Source of the DNA: Frigidibacter mobilis
Lineage (GTDB): Bacteria > Pseudomonadota > Alphaproteobacteria > Rhodobacterales > Rhodobacteraceae
Direction of reading: 5' to 3'
Assembly: GCF_001620265.1 (NCBI RefSeq)
Contig: NZ_CP012661.1
Span: forward strand, 4,353,001-4,417,000
Length of the DNA stretch: 64,000 nt
Below, in pieces: positions 56,271 through 64,000 of the stretch. The notes under the pieces were generated by a model, which saw nothing but the letters and a program-made list of their open reading frames with translations, was not told the origin of the DNA and did not search any database. How positions within the stretch are numbered: the stretch's first letter is position 1; each line of letters opens with the position of its first letter. A program made the position numbers and the translations under genes.

Positions 56271-56880
56271 ATGGCGTATTGTTATGAATTCAGGGGTTTA
56301 TACCCGTTGTGCCGAGGATACTTATGTCCACCCTCGGGCCGTTCTGATCGGGAATGTCATCCTGGGTCATGGGTGCTACATCGGCCCCGGGGCAAGCCTG
56401 CGAGGCGATTTCGGCAGGATCGTGATCGGTGATGGCGCCAATGTTCAGGACAATTGCATCGTCCATTCCTTTCCCGGCCGCGATGCCGTGGTGGAAACCG
56501 ACGGCCACATCGGCCATGGCGCGATCCTGCACGGTTGCACAGTTGGCCGGAACGCTCTGGTCGGGATGAATGCCGTCATCATGGATGGCGTAGAGCTTGG
56601 GGCGGAATCGATTGTCGGCGCGCAGGCGTTTCTGCGTGGCGAAACCGTGATTCCGCCGCGTTCGATGGTGGTGGGATCGCCGGCAAAGGTGATCCGCGAG
56701 GTCAGCGAGAAAGAAATCGCGTGGAAAACGCGCGGCACCGCGGAATACCAGCAACTTGCGCGCGACTGTCTGGCCGGATTGACGCCGGTCGAGCCGCTGA
56801 AGGCGGTCGAGGCAGACCGGCCAGGGATGGCGGCCTCTGACGTCGTCTCCATTCAGGAGGCGCGGCGGACATCGTCCTGA
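56271..56880 (+). CDS. paaY: PaaY-like hexapeptide-repeat protein (gamma-carbonic-anhydrase fold, probable thioesterase)
   Basis: Left-handed beta-helix protein: [90 protein letters not shown], with the three metal-binding His regions, and [30 protein letters not shown], the PaaY/CaiE tail. PaaY is a thioesterase that removes dead-end acyl-CoAs in phenylacetate catabolism; here it may do the same. ATG 56271 follows AAAGGAAGAGAG and gives the family N-terminus ([12 protein letters not shown]), which rejoins the main frame only if two bases are missing near 56303 and 56311. Otherwise the start is 56284. Confidence 0.83.
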
Positions 56881-56991
56881 CCTGTCCGGGCACCGGGCCG
56901 GTCAGGACTACTTCAGATTCCGAAAGCGCCAGATGGAAGCGCCTTGACGCGTAACGGCACTCCCCGACCCGGTGTGCCGTCCCTCAAGCCT

Positions 56992-58599
56992 TTACAGACG
57001 GAAGATCCCGTAGTGCGGATCGTCGATCGGTGCATTGAGCGAGGCAGAAATCGACATGCCAAGCGCGTTGCGTGTGTCCGCCGGGTCGAGGATGCCGTCG
57101 TCCCACAATTCCGAGGTCGAGGTATAAGCCTCGACATCGCGCTTGTATTTTTCCAGCACCGGTTCGCGGATCGCGGCGATTTCTTCTTCGGTCAGCTCTT
57201 TGCCTTCGCGCTGAAGCTGCCGGATCTTGACGTCCGCCATGGTATTGGCGGCCTGATCCGCCCCCATCACGCCGATCTCGGCCTGGGGCCACATGAAGAG
57301 CGTGCGCGCGTCCCAGGCCCGTCCGCACATCCCGTAGTTGCCGGCCCCGTAAGACGCATTGGCGATCACTGTGAACTTCGGCACGACCGAGCCGCCCTGC
57401 GCCATCAGCATCTTGGCGCCGTCCTTGGCGATACCGCGTTCTTCGTATTCGCGGCCGACCATGTAGCCGGTGATGTTCTGGAAGAAGACCAGAGGCGTAC
57501 GGTTCTGATTGCAAAGCTGCATGAAATGCGCCGCCTTGAGCGAACTGTCGTTGAACAGCACCCCGTTGTTGGCAAGGATGCCGACCTTGTAACCCCAGAT
57601 ATGGGCAAAGCCGCACACCATCGTGGTGCCATAGTCCGGCTGGTATTCGTGAAAGCGTGAGCCGTCCACGATCCGGGCCAGAACCTCGCGCATGTCGAAC
57701 TGGGTTTTCCGGTCCTTTGGAATGATCCCGTAGAGTTCTTTGGGGTCATAGTAAGGCTCTTCATAGGCCGCGGTTTCGATGATCGTTTTCGGCGTGCGCT
57801 TCCACTGGCCGACAATCTCGCGGGCCAGTGAAAAGGCGTGTTGTTCGGTCGCGGCGCGATAGTCGCCGGTGCCCGAAACCGAGGTGTGCATGACCGCCCC
57901 GCCCAGTTCCTGAACGCCGACCTCCTCGCCGGTGGCCGCCTTGACCAGCGGCGGACCGCCAAGGAAAATCGCCCCCGTGCCTTCGATGATGATGTTGTAG
58001 TCGCTCAGCGTCGGCACATAGGCGCCGCCAGCCGTGCAGTGTCCGCCGACCACAGCAATCTGCGGGATATTGGCCTGGCTCAGCTTGACCTGGTTGCGGA
58101 ACACCCGCCCGCCCAGATACCGGTCGGGAAACACCCCGTGCTGCAGCGGCAGGAAACCGCCCGCGCTGTCGCAGATATGAATGACCGGCAGTCGGTTTTC
58201 CAAGGCGACGTCCAGAAGACGCACGATCTTTTTCACGGTATGCGGATACCAGGCACCGCCCTTTACGCTGGCGTCATTGGCATGAATGGCGACCTCGCGG
58301 CCCTGCACGATGCCGATTCCAGTTACCACGGCGGCGCCGGGCACCGCCCCGTCATATTCACGACAGGCCGCGAGGGTCGAAAACTCCAGGAACGGCGTGC
58401 CGGGGTCCAGCAACAGTTTTAGCCGTTCGCGCACGCCCAGTTTGTTCTGCCGCTCAAGGCGGTCGAAGTCGCGTTGCGGGCGTTCGAAGCGCGCCGCGTA
58501 CTGGCGGGCGTGAAATTCCTTCAGCCGTTCGGACATGGCAGCATAGTTTGCCTTGTAGTCGGCGGCATTGGTGTCGATCAGACTTTCGATCCTGCGCAT
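56992..58599 (-). CDS. Acyl-CoA carboxylase beta subunit (carboxyltransferase), second system
   Basis: A 535-residue, intact carboxyltransferase: RERLKLLLDPGTPFLEFSTLAACREYDGAVPGAAVVTGIGIVQGREVAIHANDASVKGGAWYPHTVKKIVRLLDVALENRLPVIHICDSAGGFLPLQ, GGHCTAGGAYVPTLSDYNIIIEGTGAIFLGGPPLVKAATGEEV, GNYGMCGRAWDARTLFMWPQAEIGVMGADQAANTM, ending LWDDGILDPADTRNALGMSIS. It resembles geranyl-/methylcrotonyl-type beta subunits. It ends the operon hydratase - AtuA - biotin carboxylase - BCCP - carboxyltransferase on the minus strand. Confidence 0.93.
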   Translation of the reverse strand: MRRIESLIDTNAADYKANYAAMSERLKEFHARQYAARFERPQRDFDRLERQNKLGVRERLKLLLDPGTPFLEFSTLAACREYDGAVPGAAVVTGIGIVQGREVAIHANDASVKGGAWYPHTVKKIVRLLDVALENRLPVIHICDSAGGFLPLQHGVFPDRYLGGRVFRNQVKLSQANIPQIAVVGGHCTAGGAYVPTLSDYNIIIEGTGAIFLGGPPLVKAATGEEVGVQELGGAVMHTSVSGTGDYRAATEQHAFSLAREIVGQWKRTPKTIIETAAYEEPYYDPKELYGIIPKDRKTQFDMREVLARIVDGSRFHEYQPDYGTTMVCGFAHIWGYKVGILANNGVLFNDSSLKAAHFMQLCNQNRTPLVFFQNITGYMVGREYEERGIAKDGAKMLMAQGGSVVPKFTVIANASYGAGNYGMCGRAWDARTLFMWPQAEIGVMGADQAANTMADVKIRQLQREGKELTEEEIAAIREPVLEKYKRDVEAYTSTSELWDDGILDPADTRNALGMSISASLNAPIDDPHYGIFRL

Positions 58600-58601
58600 G
58601 G

Positions 58602-59105
58602 TTACTCCTCTTCCGGGGCCAGCTGGGCGAGAACGGCCTTCAGCCCGAAACTGTCGCCTGTGGCAAATGGCATTTCGGCGACCACCCCGTCGCGCGGCGC
58701 GGTCAGGCTGGTCTCCAGCTTCATGCTTTCGATGACAAGAAGCGTCTGTCCTTCCCTGACCGCATCGCCCGGCTTCACCGCGATCAAGACCACAACCCCC
58801 GGCATCGGCGCGAGGATGCGGTCGTCGGCGGCACCGCCGTCGCTGGATGCCAAACGCTGGGCCGGATCGATCCGCCCGATCTCATGGGGCCGGCCATTCA
58901 GATGCACGAAGGTCGTATCCGGTCCGGCAGCAAGCCGGAGCCCGCGCACCGCGTCCCCTGCCCGAAGGACGTAGCCCCCCGGCACACCCGTCGGCTCCAG
59001 ACTGCAGGGAAGCGCGCCCTCGGGTGTGTGCAGCACGAACCGGCTGCCATCGTGGCCCAACCAGCATTCGATCTCAGCGCCGTCGATCTGAAAAATCCGT
59101 TGCAT
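58602..59105 (-). CDS. Free-standing biotin carboxyl carrier protein of the second acyl-CoA carboxylase
   Basis: A 167-residue protein with an N-terminal linker/BT-like part (QRIFQIDGAEIECWLGHDGSRFVLHTPEGALP) and a C-terminal biotinyl domain APMPGVVVLIAVKPGDAVREGQTLLVIESMKLETSLTAPRDGVVAEM; biotin Lys about 129. It is encoded separately from the biotin carboxylase, whereas most acyl-CoA carboxylases of this family fuse them (as the 48742-50745 gene does). ATG 59105 overlaps the biotin carboxylase stop (TGATG), with GGAGA upstream, so a simple gene split is likely. Confidence 0.9.
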   Translation of the reverse strand: MQRIFQIDGAEIECWLGHDGSRFVLHTPEGALPCSLEPTGVPGGYVLRAGDAVRGLRLAAGPDTTFVHLNGRPHEIGRIDPAQRLASSDGGAADDRILAPMPGVVVLIAVKPGDAVREGQTLLVIESMKLETSLTAPRDGVVAEMPFATGDSFGLKAVLAQLAPEEE

Positions 59106-60574
59106 CAGTTTCTCCACCCACCCATCTTGCGGTACATTTCCGGTATCTGCATTACATCACTCACCAGGCGCTCGTCCGATAGGGCCGCCGCCGCAATCAA
59201 CAGGTGGGACACATCCTCGCCCGGCGCGGTCAGCGTCTGGGCCTGCTCGCCCAAGAAGCTGGTCGAAAAGTTGCCTGCGGCAAAGTCAGGATGGGCAAGG
59301 ATCGCATCCAGGTAACCAGTGTTCGTCGTCACCCCGAGGATGACGTAGTTCCTCACGGCCTGTCGCGCGCGTGCGATGGCCTCGGGACGGTCGGCCCCAT
59401 GTACGATCAGCTTGGACAGCATCGGGTCGAAACCGGTCGTCACCTTGCCGCCGCTCAGAATGCCGCTGTCCACGCGCACGCCGGGGCCAGAGGGTTCGTC
59501 CAGCAGCAGGATATCCCCGATCGCGGGGCGAAAATCGGCCGTCGCGTCCTCGGCACAGATGCGCAGTTCGATAGAGTGTCCGTTCTGTGGAATATCCGCC
59601 TGCGCGGTGCTCAGCCCCTCGCCCGCCGCGATACGCAGCTGTTCGGCGACCAGATCGAAGCCGGTCACCAGTTCGGTCACCGGATGTTCGACCTGAAGGC
59701 GGGTGTTCATCTCCAGGAAATAAAAGGCCCCGTCCTGTGCATAGATGAATTCGACGGTCCCCGCCCCGCGGTATTTGACGGCACGGGCAATTCCGGCAGC
59801 GGTCTCGCAGATCTCATCCCGTTGCTCGGGGGTCAGCGCCGGTGACGGCGTTTCCTCGATGATCTTCTGGAACCGGCGTTGGATCGAACATTCACGTTCC
59901 CAGAAATGGACCACGTTGCCCTGTCCGTCGCCCATCACCTGCACCTCGATATGGCGCGGGCGTTCGATATAGCGTTCGACGAAAAGCCGCCCGTCGCCGA
60001 AATATCGTTCGCCTTCGCGTCGCGCGGTTTCGATTTCGGTCTCCAATGCGCTGTCCTCGCGCACGACGCGCATGCCCTTGCCACCACCGCCGGCCGACGG
60101 TTTGATCAGCAGCGGATAGCCCACGGCGCGGGCGCGTTCGACAAAGCTCGCCGGATCGTCATCCTCGATCGCCGAGGGTGCGACGGGAAATCCGCGTTCC
60201 TCGACAAAGGCGCGCGCTCGGACCTTGTCGCCCATCAGGTCGATAACCTCGGACGTCGGGCCGACAAAGGTCACTCCGGCTTTTTCCAGCGCCGCGACAA
60301 AACCGGCATTCTCTGACAGAAAGCCATAGCCGGGATGCACCGCGTCCGCGCCGATCCTTTCGGCGGCTTCGACAATCTGAGGAATATCCAGATAGGCGGC
60401 CACGGGCGTCGGGCCATCGATGGTCACGATCTCGTCGGCAATCAGGTGGGCGGGCCCCTTCTGCTCCGAGGTATGGCGCAGCACAGCCGTCGCAAGGCCT
60501 CGGGCCTTGGCGGTGCGCAACACGCGCGCCGCGATCTCACCCCGATTGGCGACCAGGAGTTTCGAAATGGTCAT
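59105..60574 (-). CDS. Biotin carboxylase subunit, second acyl-CoA carboxylase
   Basis: A 489-residue biotin carboxylase without a biotinyl domain: KLLVANRGEIAARVLRTAKARGLATAVLRHTSEQ, FVGPTSEVIDLMGDKVRARAFVEERGFPVAPS, LLIKPSAGGGGKGMRVVRED, RHIEVQVMGDGQGNVVHFWERECSIQRRFQKIIEETPSP, AFYFLEMNTRLQVEHPVTELVTGFDLVAEQLRIAAGEGL, then the C domain (SIELRICAEDATADFRPAIG). ATP-dependent carboxylation of the partner BCCP. Intact. Starts 12 bp after the AtuA-family stop. Confidence 0.94.
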   Translation of the reverse strand: MTISKLLVANRGEIAARVLRTAKARGLATAVLRHTSEQKGPAHLIADEIVTIDGPTPVAAYLDIPQIVEAAERIGADAVHPGYGFLSENAGFVAALEKAGVTFVGPTSEVIDLMGDKVRARAFVEERGFPVAPSAIEDDDPASFVERARAVGYPLLIKPSAGGGGKGMRVVREDSALETEIETARREGERYFGDGRLFVERYIERPRHIEVQVMGDGQGNVVHFWERECSIQRRFQKIIEETPSPALTPEQRDEICETAAGIARAVKYRGAGTVEFIYAQDGAFYFLEMNTRLQVEHPVTELVTGFDLVAEQLRIAAGEGLSTAQADIPQNGHSIELRICAEDATADFRPAIGDILLLDEPSGPGVRVDSGILSGGKVTTGFDPMLSKLIVHGADRPEAIARARQAVRNYVILGVTTNTGYLDAILAHPDFAAGNFSTSFLGEQAQTLTAPGEDVSHLLIAAAALSDERLVSDVMQIPEMYRKMGGWRN

Positions 60575-60586
60575 GGTGTCGTCCTC

Positions 60587-62385
60587 TTAGTTCGGGTTCG
60601 CGGCGTTCAGCCCGTCACGCGCGGCCAGGTCGGCCGGCACGGGAATTTCGATATCAAGCAGCATCTGCGCGAACCCTTTGCCTTGCGGATCGATGCGGAC
60701 CGAAGCGATGCCCCCCCCGCCCAGCGATTCATGCAGCAGGAAATTCAGCGAATGGCTTCCGGGCAGGTCGAACCGTTCGACCTTGCCTTCGCAGACATGG
60801 GCGAAATAGTCTTTCACCACCTCTTCGCTGAGAGCCGAGCGGATATATGGCAGGTAGTCCGGCTTGCGCGCGAGGATGCCGATATTGGCGATGTCCCCCT
60901 TGTCGCCCGAGCGGCCCCAGGCCAGATCGACGAGGCGGACCTTGACAGCGTCCGGACCGGGCTCGCGGCTATCTGCGGGCGGTGCGGTAGGCGGATCAAG
61001 GTGGACTGGCGTGGTGGCCACGCTCACGGCCACATCCTTGCCGTCGACCTCGACCGCGACGGGGGTCTCGGCCTTGCTCTGAAGGAAGGAGAACAGACGG
61101 ACCACCGGCTGCACCTTGGGCCGTCCGGCGAAGAACCCGGTCAGACCCTGCGCGGTCGAAATCGCCATCGGTGCGATTTCGCCGGCAAAGATGTTCAGCG
61201 CGGCGCGATCGTCATGGACCGCGCCGATCTTGAGCACCACCTCGCGGGTCCGGGCGCGCGCATTTGCCCCATAGGCCGCCTCGGCCCCCAGCACCTCGAC
61301 GCTGACCTGCCGGAAATCGCCCATGTTGCGGTCGCGGAAAATCCGGCGACAGCGGGTCAGGATCGCCTCGGCCACACGTTCGGCCTTGGCGGGTGCGTCA
61401 ATCGCGGCCAGTGTCAGGGTAGAGACCGCGCGCCAGCCATCGGCATGGGTCGCCGACACCTTGTAGCTGTCGGTGCGCCCAAGCCCCCTGCCGCCCTTGA
61501 CCAGCACCCGGTCGGGTCCAACCTGTTCCAGGGTGACCCCGGACCAGTCGCAGATCACGTCGGGCAACAGGTAGGCGCGCGGGTCCCCGATTTCATAGAG
61601 CATCTGCTCTCCGACTGACCCGGGCACGACCAGCCCGCCGGTGTCAGGCGTCTTGGTCATGATGAAACTGCCGTCTTCGGACACCTCGACGATGGGCATG
61701 CCCATATTGTCCCAACCCGGCACGTCCTGCCAGTCGGTGAAGTTGCCGCCGGTTCCCTGGGGGCCGCATTCGATCAGGTGGCCGGCCAGCGATCCCTGGC
61801 TGAGCTTGTCCCAGTCATTGTCGCCCCAGCCGTATTCATGCATCAGGGGACCAAGCGCGACCGCGCTGTCGGCGCAGCGTCCGGTGATCACGATGTCGGC
61901 CCCGGCATCCAGCGCGGCAGCGATGGGGCGGGCACCCAGATAGGCATTCATGCTCCAGATATCATCTGGAAATGCGACACCCGAGAACATTTCCGTCTGA
62001 CCGCTTTTGCGAATTTCATCGGCCCTAGGCAACAGGTCATCGCCCAGCACGACTCCGATGGACAGATCGACCCCGGCCTCGGCGGCGGCTTTGGCAAGCG
62101 CATCGCTGCAACCACGCGGGTTCACGCCCCCGGCATTGGCAACGACCTTGATCCCTTTTGCCTTGATATCCGGTAACCAGGGTGCCAGCGCCTTGACGAA
62201 ATCCGGCGCATAGCCCGACTCGGGCGCTTTGGCGCGGGCCCGCGCCATCAGCGACATTGTCACCTCTGCCAGATAGTCAAACACCAGATAGTCGATCTCG
62301 CCCTTTGAGACCAGTTGACCGATCGCTTCCGGCGTATCGCCCAGAAGCCCGATGCACATCCGATGCGCAGTTTTCGTTCCGACAT
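60587..62385 (-). CDS. AtuA-family (DUF1446) protein (one frame break near the start)
   Basis: A member of the acyclic terpene utilisation AtuA family; biochemical activity unknown in general, required for citronellol/geraniol growth in pseudomonads. True start ATG 62385: MSERKLRIGCASGFW, then one G restored near 62343 leads to GDTPEAIGQLVSKGEIDYLVFDYLAEVTMSLMARARAK. Corrected length 599 aa, as in the family. Further family stretches: VANAGGVNPRGCSDALAKAA, DIVITGRCADSAVALGPLMHEYGWGDNDWDKLSQGSLAGHLIECGPQGTGGNFTDW, and the C-terminal DLAWGRSGDKGDIANIGILARKP. Its presence beside a biotin-dependent carboxylase and a hydratase is the main argument for an isoprenoid-type substrate. Confidence 0.9.
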
Positions 62386-62407
62386 ATGCCTCTCCCTCCC
62401 CGCTTGA

Positions 62408-63193
62408 TCAGCGGCCCGTCCATTCAGGTTTGCGCTTCGCAATGAAGGCATCGAAGCCTTCGCGCGCGTCTTCGGTCTGCGCTACTCGCGGTAACAGTGT
62501 TTCTGCAAACCGCATCTGCTGCGGATAGGTCATGTCCTCCATCGCGTGACAAGCGTATTTTCCCAGCCGGATCGCGCTCGGCGACTGCGCAGCAATCTGG
62601 GCAACCAGTTCTGCAACCTTGTCGTCCAACCCCGCGGCATCTGTCACATAGTTGACCAGATTGAACTGCAGGGCCTCCTCGGCCGTCAGAGGAACGCCGG
62701 TGATGAACATCTCCATCAGCCTCCGCCGGGGCAGCACGCGCATCATGGGTGGCACGATCGTCATGGGAAACAGACCCACCTTCACTTCCGGCGTTCCGAT
62801 GCGGGCATGATCCGCCATCACAGCCAGATCGCAGGCACAGATGATGCCCGCCCCCGCCCCCATCGCGACGCCATTGATGCGCGCGATCGTTGGCTTTCGG
62901 CACGCCTGTATCGTCTCGAACAACCTTCCGGCAAAATGATCCGGGTCCGCCGGATCCTGAACAAACGGGCCGCCATCCGCCCCCGCCTTGATGTCGCCCC
63001 CGGCACAGAAGGCGCGCTCGCCCTCGCCGGTCAGAACGATCACGCGGCAATCGCTGTCCCTCTCGGCGGCATATATGGCGGCCATGATCCCGTCCGCGAC
63101 CTCACGGTTGAGGGCATTTCGATTATCAGGACGTCGAATCGTGATACGCACTTCTTTGCCGAGCGCCTGCGATTGAACAACGCTCTCAGTCAT
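62408..63193 (-). CDS. Enoyl-CoA hydratase (AtuE-like by context)
   Basis: A 261-residue crotonase: VRITIRRPDNRNALNREVADGIMAAI, VIVLTGEGERAFCAGGDIKAGADGG, INGVAMGAGAGIICACDLAVMADHARIGTPEVKVGLFPMTIVPPMMRVLPRRRLMEMFITG, ending FIAKRKPEWTGR. ATG 63193 is preferred over 63214 because GGGGGAGC lies about 8 bp upstream. It is first in the five-gene carboxylase operon and probably hydrates the carboxylated enoyl-CoA; exact substrate is inferred from neighbours only. Confidence 0.9.
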   Translation of the reverse strand: MTESVVQSQALGKEVRITIRRPDNRNALNREVADGIMAAIYAAERDSDCRVIVLTGEGERAFCAGGDIKAGADGGPFVQDPADPDHFAGRLFETIQACRKPTIARINGVAMGAGAGIICACDLAVMADHARIGTPEVKVGLFPMTIVPPMMRVLPRRRLMEMFITGVPLTAEEALQFNLVNYVTDAAGLDDKVAELVAQIAAQSPSAIRLGKYACHAMEDMTYPQQMRFAETLLPRVAQTEDAREGFDAFIAKRKPEWTGR

Positions 63194-63269
63194 TTCCGAA
63201 GCTCCCCCCTGCATTCAGGACACCGCGCTTTCTTACGTCAGGTCGTCAAAAGCTTGGCTTGATCTATTT

Positions 63270-63285
63270 TCTAACATGTGTTTGA
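63270..63285. promoter_or_regulatory. Predicted TetR operator in a divergent promoter, site 8
   Basis: TCTAACATGTGTTTGA, 13 of 16 matches, between the minus-strand carboxylase operon and the plus-strand acyl-CoA dehydrogenase. On the minus strand TTGACC-16 bp-TAGAAA overlaps it. Confidence 0.72.
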
Positions 63286-63326
63286 TTTTGGTCAACACTG
63301 CGGACGACATTTTTCGGGAGGATGAT

Positions 63327-64000
63327 ATGACCACTCAAAGTGAGGCCATCTCGGCTGATCTGGAAGCCATCAGGGCGAACTATTCTTTGACCGATGAGCA
63401 ACGTCAGATTGTCGATCACGTGGATCGGGTAGCGCGCGAGGTCCTGCACCCGCTGCAGGCGCGCATGGATGACGAGGAATGGTGGCCCGATGATCTGTTC
63501 AAGCAGATGGGCGAGCTGGGCCTGCTGGGGATTACCGCGCCCGAAGAGCTTGGCGGATCGGGGCAGAACGAATTCACCCAGGCGCTGGTATCCGAGGTTA
63601 TCTCGAAATGGAATCCGGCTGTGGGCCTCTCGCACGGGGCGCATGACAACCTGTGCCTGAACAACCTGCTGCGCAATGGATCCGAAGAGCAGGTAAGGAA
63701 ATATGTGCCGGGTCTTTGCTCGGGCGACCTGGTTGGCGCTCTGGGCCTGACCGAACCGGGCGCGGGGTCCGATGCGCTTGGGTCCATGGCAACCACCGCC
63801 CGCCGCGACGGCGATGACTACGTCATCAACGGCTCGAAGATCTACATCACCAACGGGCCGATTGCCGATGTGATCCTGCTTTATGCCAAAACCGACAAGT
63901 CGAAGGGCGCCAAGGGCATTTCCGCTTTCATCATCGAGACGGACAATCCCGGTTTCAAGGTGGCGCAAAAGCTTGACAAGATGGGATTCCGCGGCTCGCC
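63327..64000 (+). CDS. Acyl-CoA dehydrogenase, N-terminal part (runs off the window)
   Basis: Open from ATG 63327 to the window end, 224 codons visible: MTTQSEAISADLEAIRANYSLTDEQRQIVDHVDRVAREVLHPLQARMDDEEWWPDDLFKQMGELGLLGITAPEELGGSGQNEF, then LGLTEPGAGSDALGSMATTARRDGDDYVINGSKIYITNGPIADVILLYAKTDKSKGAKGISAFIIETDNPGFKVAQKLDKMGFRGS. Ribosome site CGGGAGGATG. The N-terminal extension and HDNLCLNNLLRNGSEEQ recall isovaleryl-CoA dehydrogenases, fitting a branched substrate. Divergent from the carboxylase operon across site 8. Confidence 0.92.
   Translation, partial: MTTQSEAISADLEAIRANYSLTDEQRQIVDHVDRVAREVLHPLQARMDDEEWWPDDLFKQMGELGLLGITAPEELGGSGQNEFTQALVSEVISKWNPAVGLSHGAHDNLCLNNLLRNGSEEQVRKYVPGLCSGDLVGALGLTEPGAGSDALGSMATTARRDGDDYVINGSKIYITNGPIADVILLYAKTDKSKGAKGISAFIIETDNPGFKVAQKLDKMGFRGS

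Noticed and set aside
56881..56991. Convergent hairpins between paaY and the carboxyltransferase as a terminator
   Set aside because: Stems are short or mismatched and have no T run; not enough to call.
60335..61618. 427-codon plus-strand open frame opposite the AtuA-family gene
   Set aside because: Low-complexity His/Arg/Gly-rich translation with no domain; the antisense protein matches a known family along its length.

Overview
The window looks like an accessory replicon or genomic island of a marine alphaproteobacterium, most likely Rhodobacterales (Roseobacter-like). The grounds are high GC, protein sequence character, IS families typical of that group, and a broken virD4/traG conjugation gene at the left edge. 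No rRNA, tRNA or CRISPR array was seen. All family names come from reading the sequence; no database was searched.

Layout. 1-5160 is an IS graveyard: virD4 cut by an IS3 element, an IS110 relic, an IS256 element inside another IS256 element, and an IS66 tail. 5217-34752 is a dense acyl-CoA catabolic region. It holds CaiB/BaiF CoA-transferases, acyl-CoA dehydrogenases, an SDR, a branched-chain-type ABC transporter with an embedded acyl-CoA ligase, two enoyl-CoA hydratases, etfBA, a DUF35/Ltp2-like/MaoC module, an alpha-methylacyl-CoA racemase-like protein, a transglutaminase-like protein and a two-subunit acyl-CoA dehydrogenase. An IS1380 element interrupts one subunit of that dehydrogenase. 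34804-46208 is a second IS cluster (IS3, IS110/IS1111, IS5, IS481, IS1182, IS256, IS66) with a small WYL-regulator/SnoaL-like island and an IS66-truncated metallo-beta-lactamase-fold gene. 46966-64000 is a second catabolic region. It has a TetR-led operon (carboxyltransferase, hydratase, biotin carboxylase-BCCP, acyl-CoA dehydrogenase, BioY), a thiolase-SDR operon, a PaaY-like protein, and an operon encoding a second, three-component acyl-CoA carboxylase with an AtuA-family protein and a hydratase.

How it fits together. A palindrome, consensus TCTAACAATTGTTAGA, lies just upstream of nearly every catabolic transcription unit on both sides of the IS cluster and upstream of the TetR gene itself (eight sites). 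I infer one TetR-controlled regulon: uptake (ABC transporter), CoA activation (two ligases), epimerisation (racemase), dehydrogenation (several ACADs feeding a dedicated ETF), hydration, retro-aldol or thiolytic cleavage, and biotin-dependent carboxylation of branched intermediates with its own biotin importer. The likely substrate is a methyl-branched carboxylic acid (isoprenoid-like or a steroid-like side chain); the exact compound cannot be read from the sequence.

Quality caveat. Roughly twenty reading frames are broken by what look like single-base deletions, mostly in short G/C runs, in host genes and transposases alike. Restoring one base in each recovers full-length family proteins. 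Many of these may be consensus errors rather than real pseudogenes.
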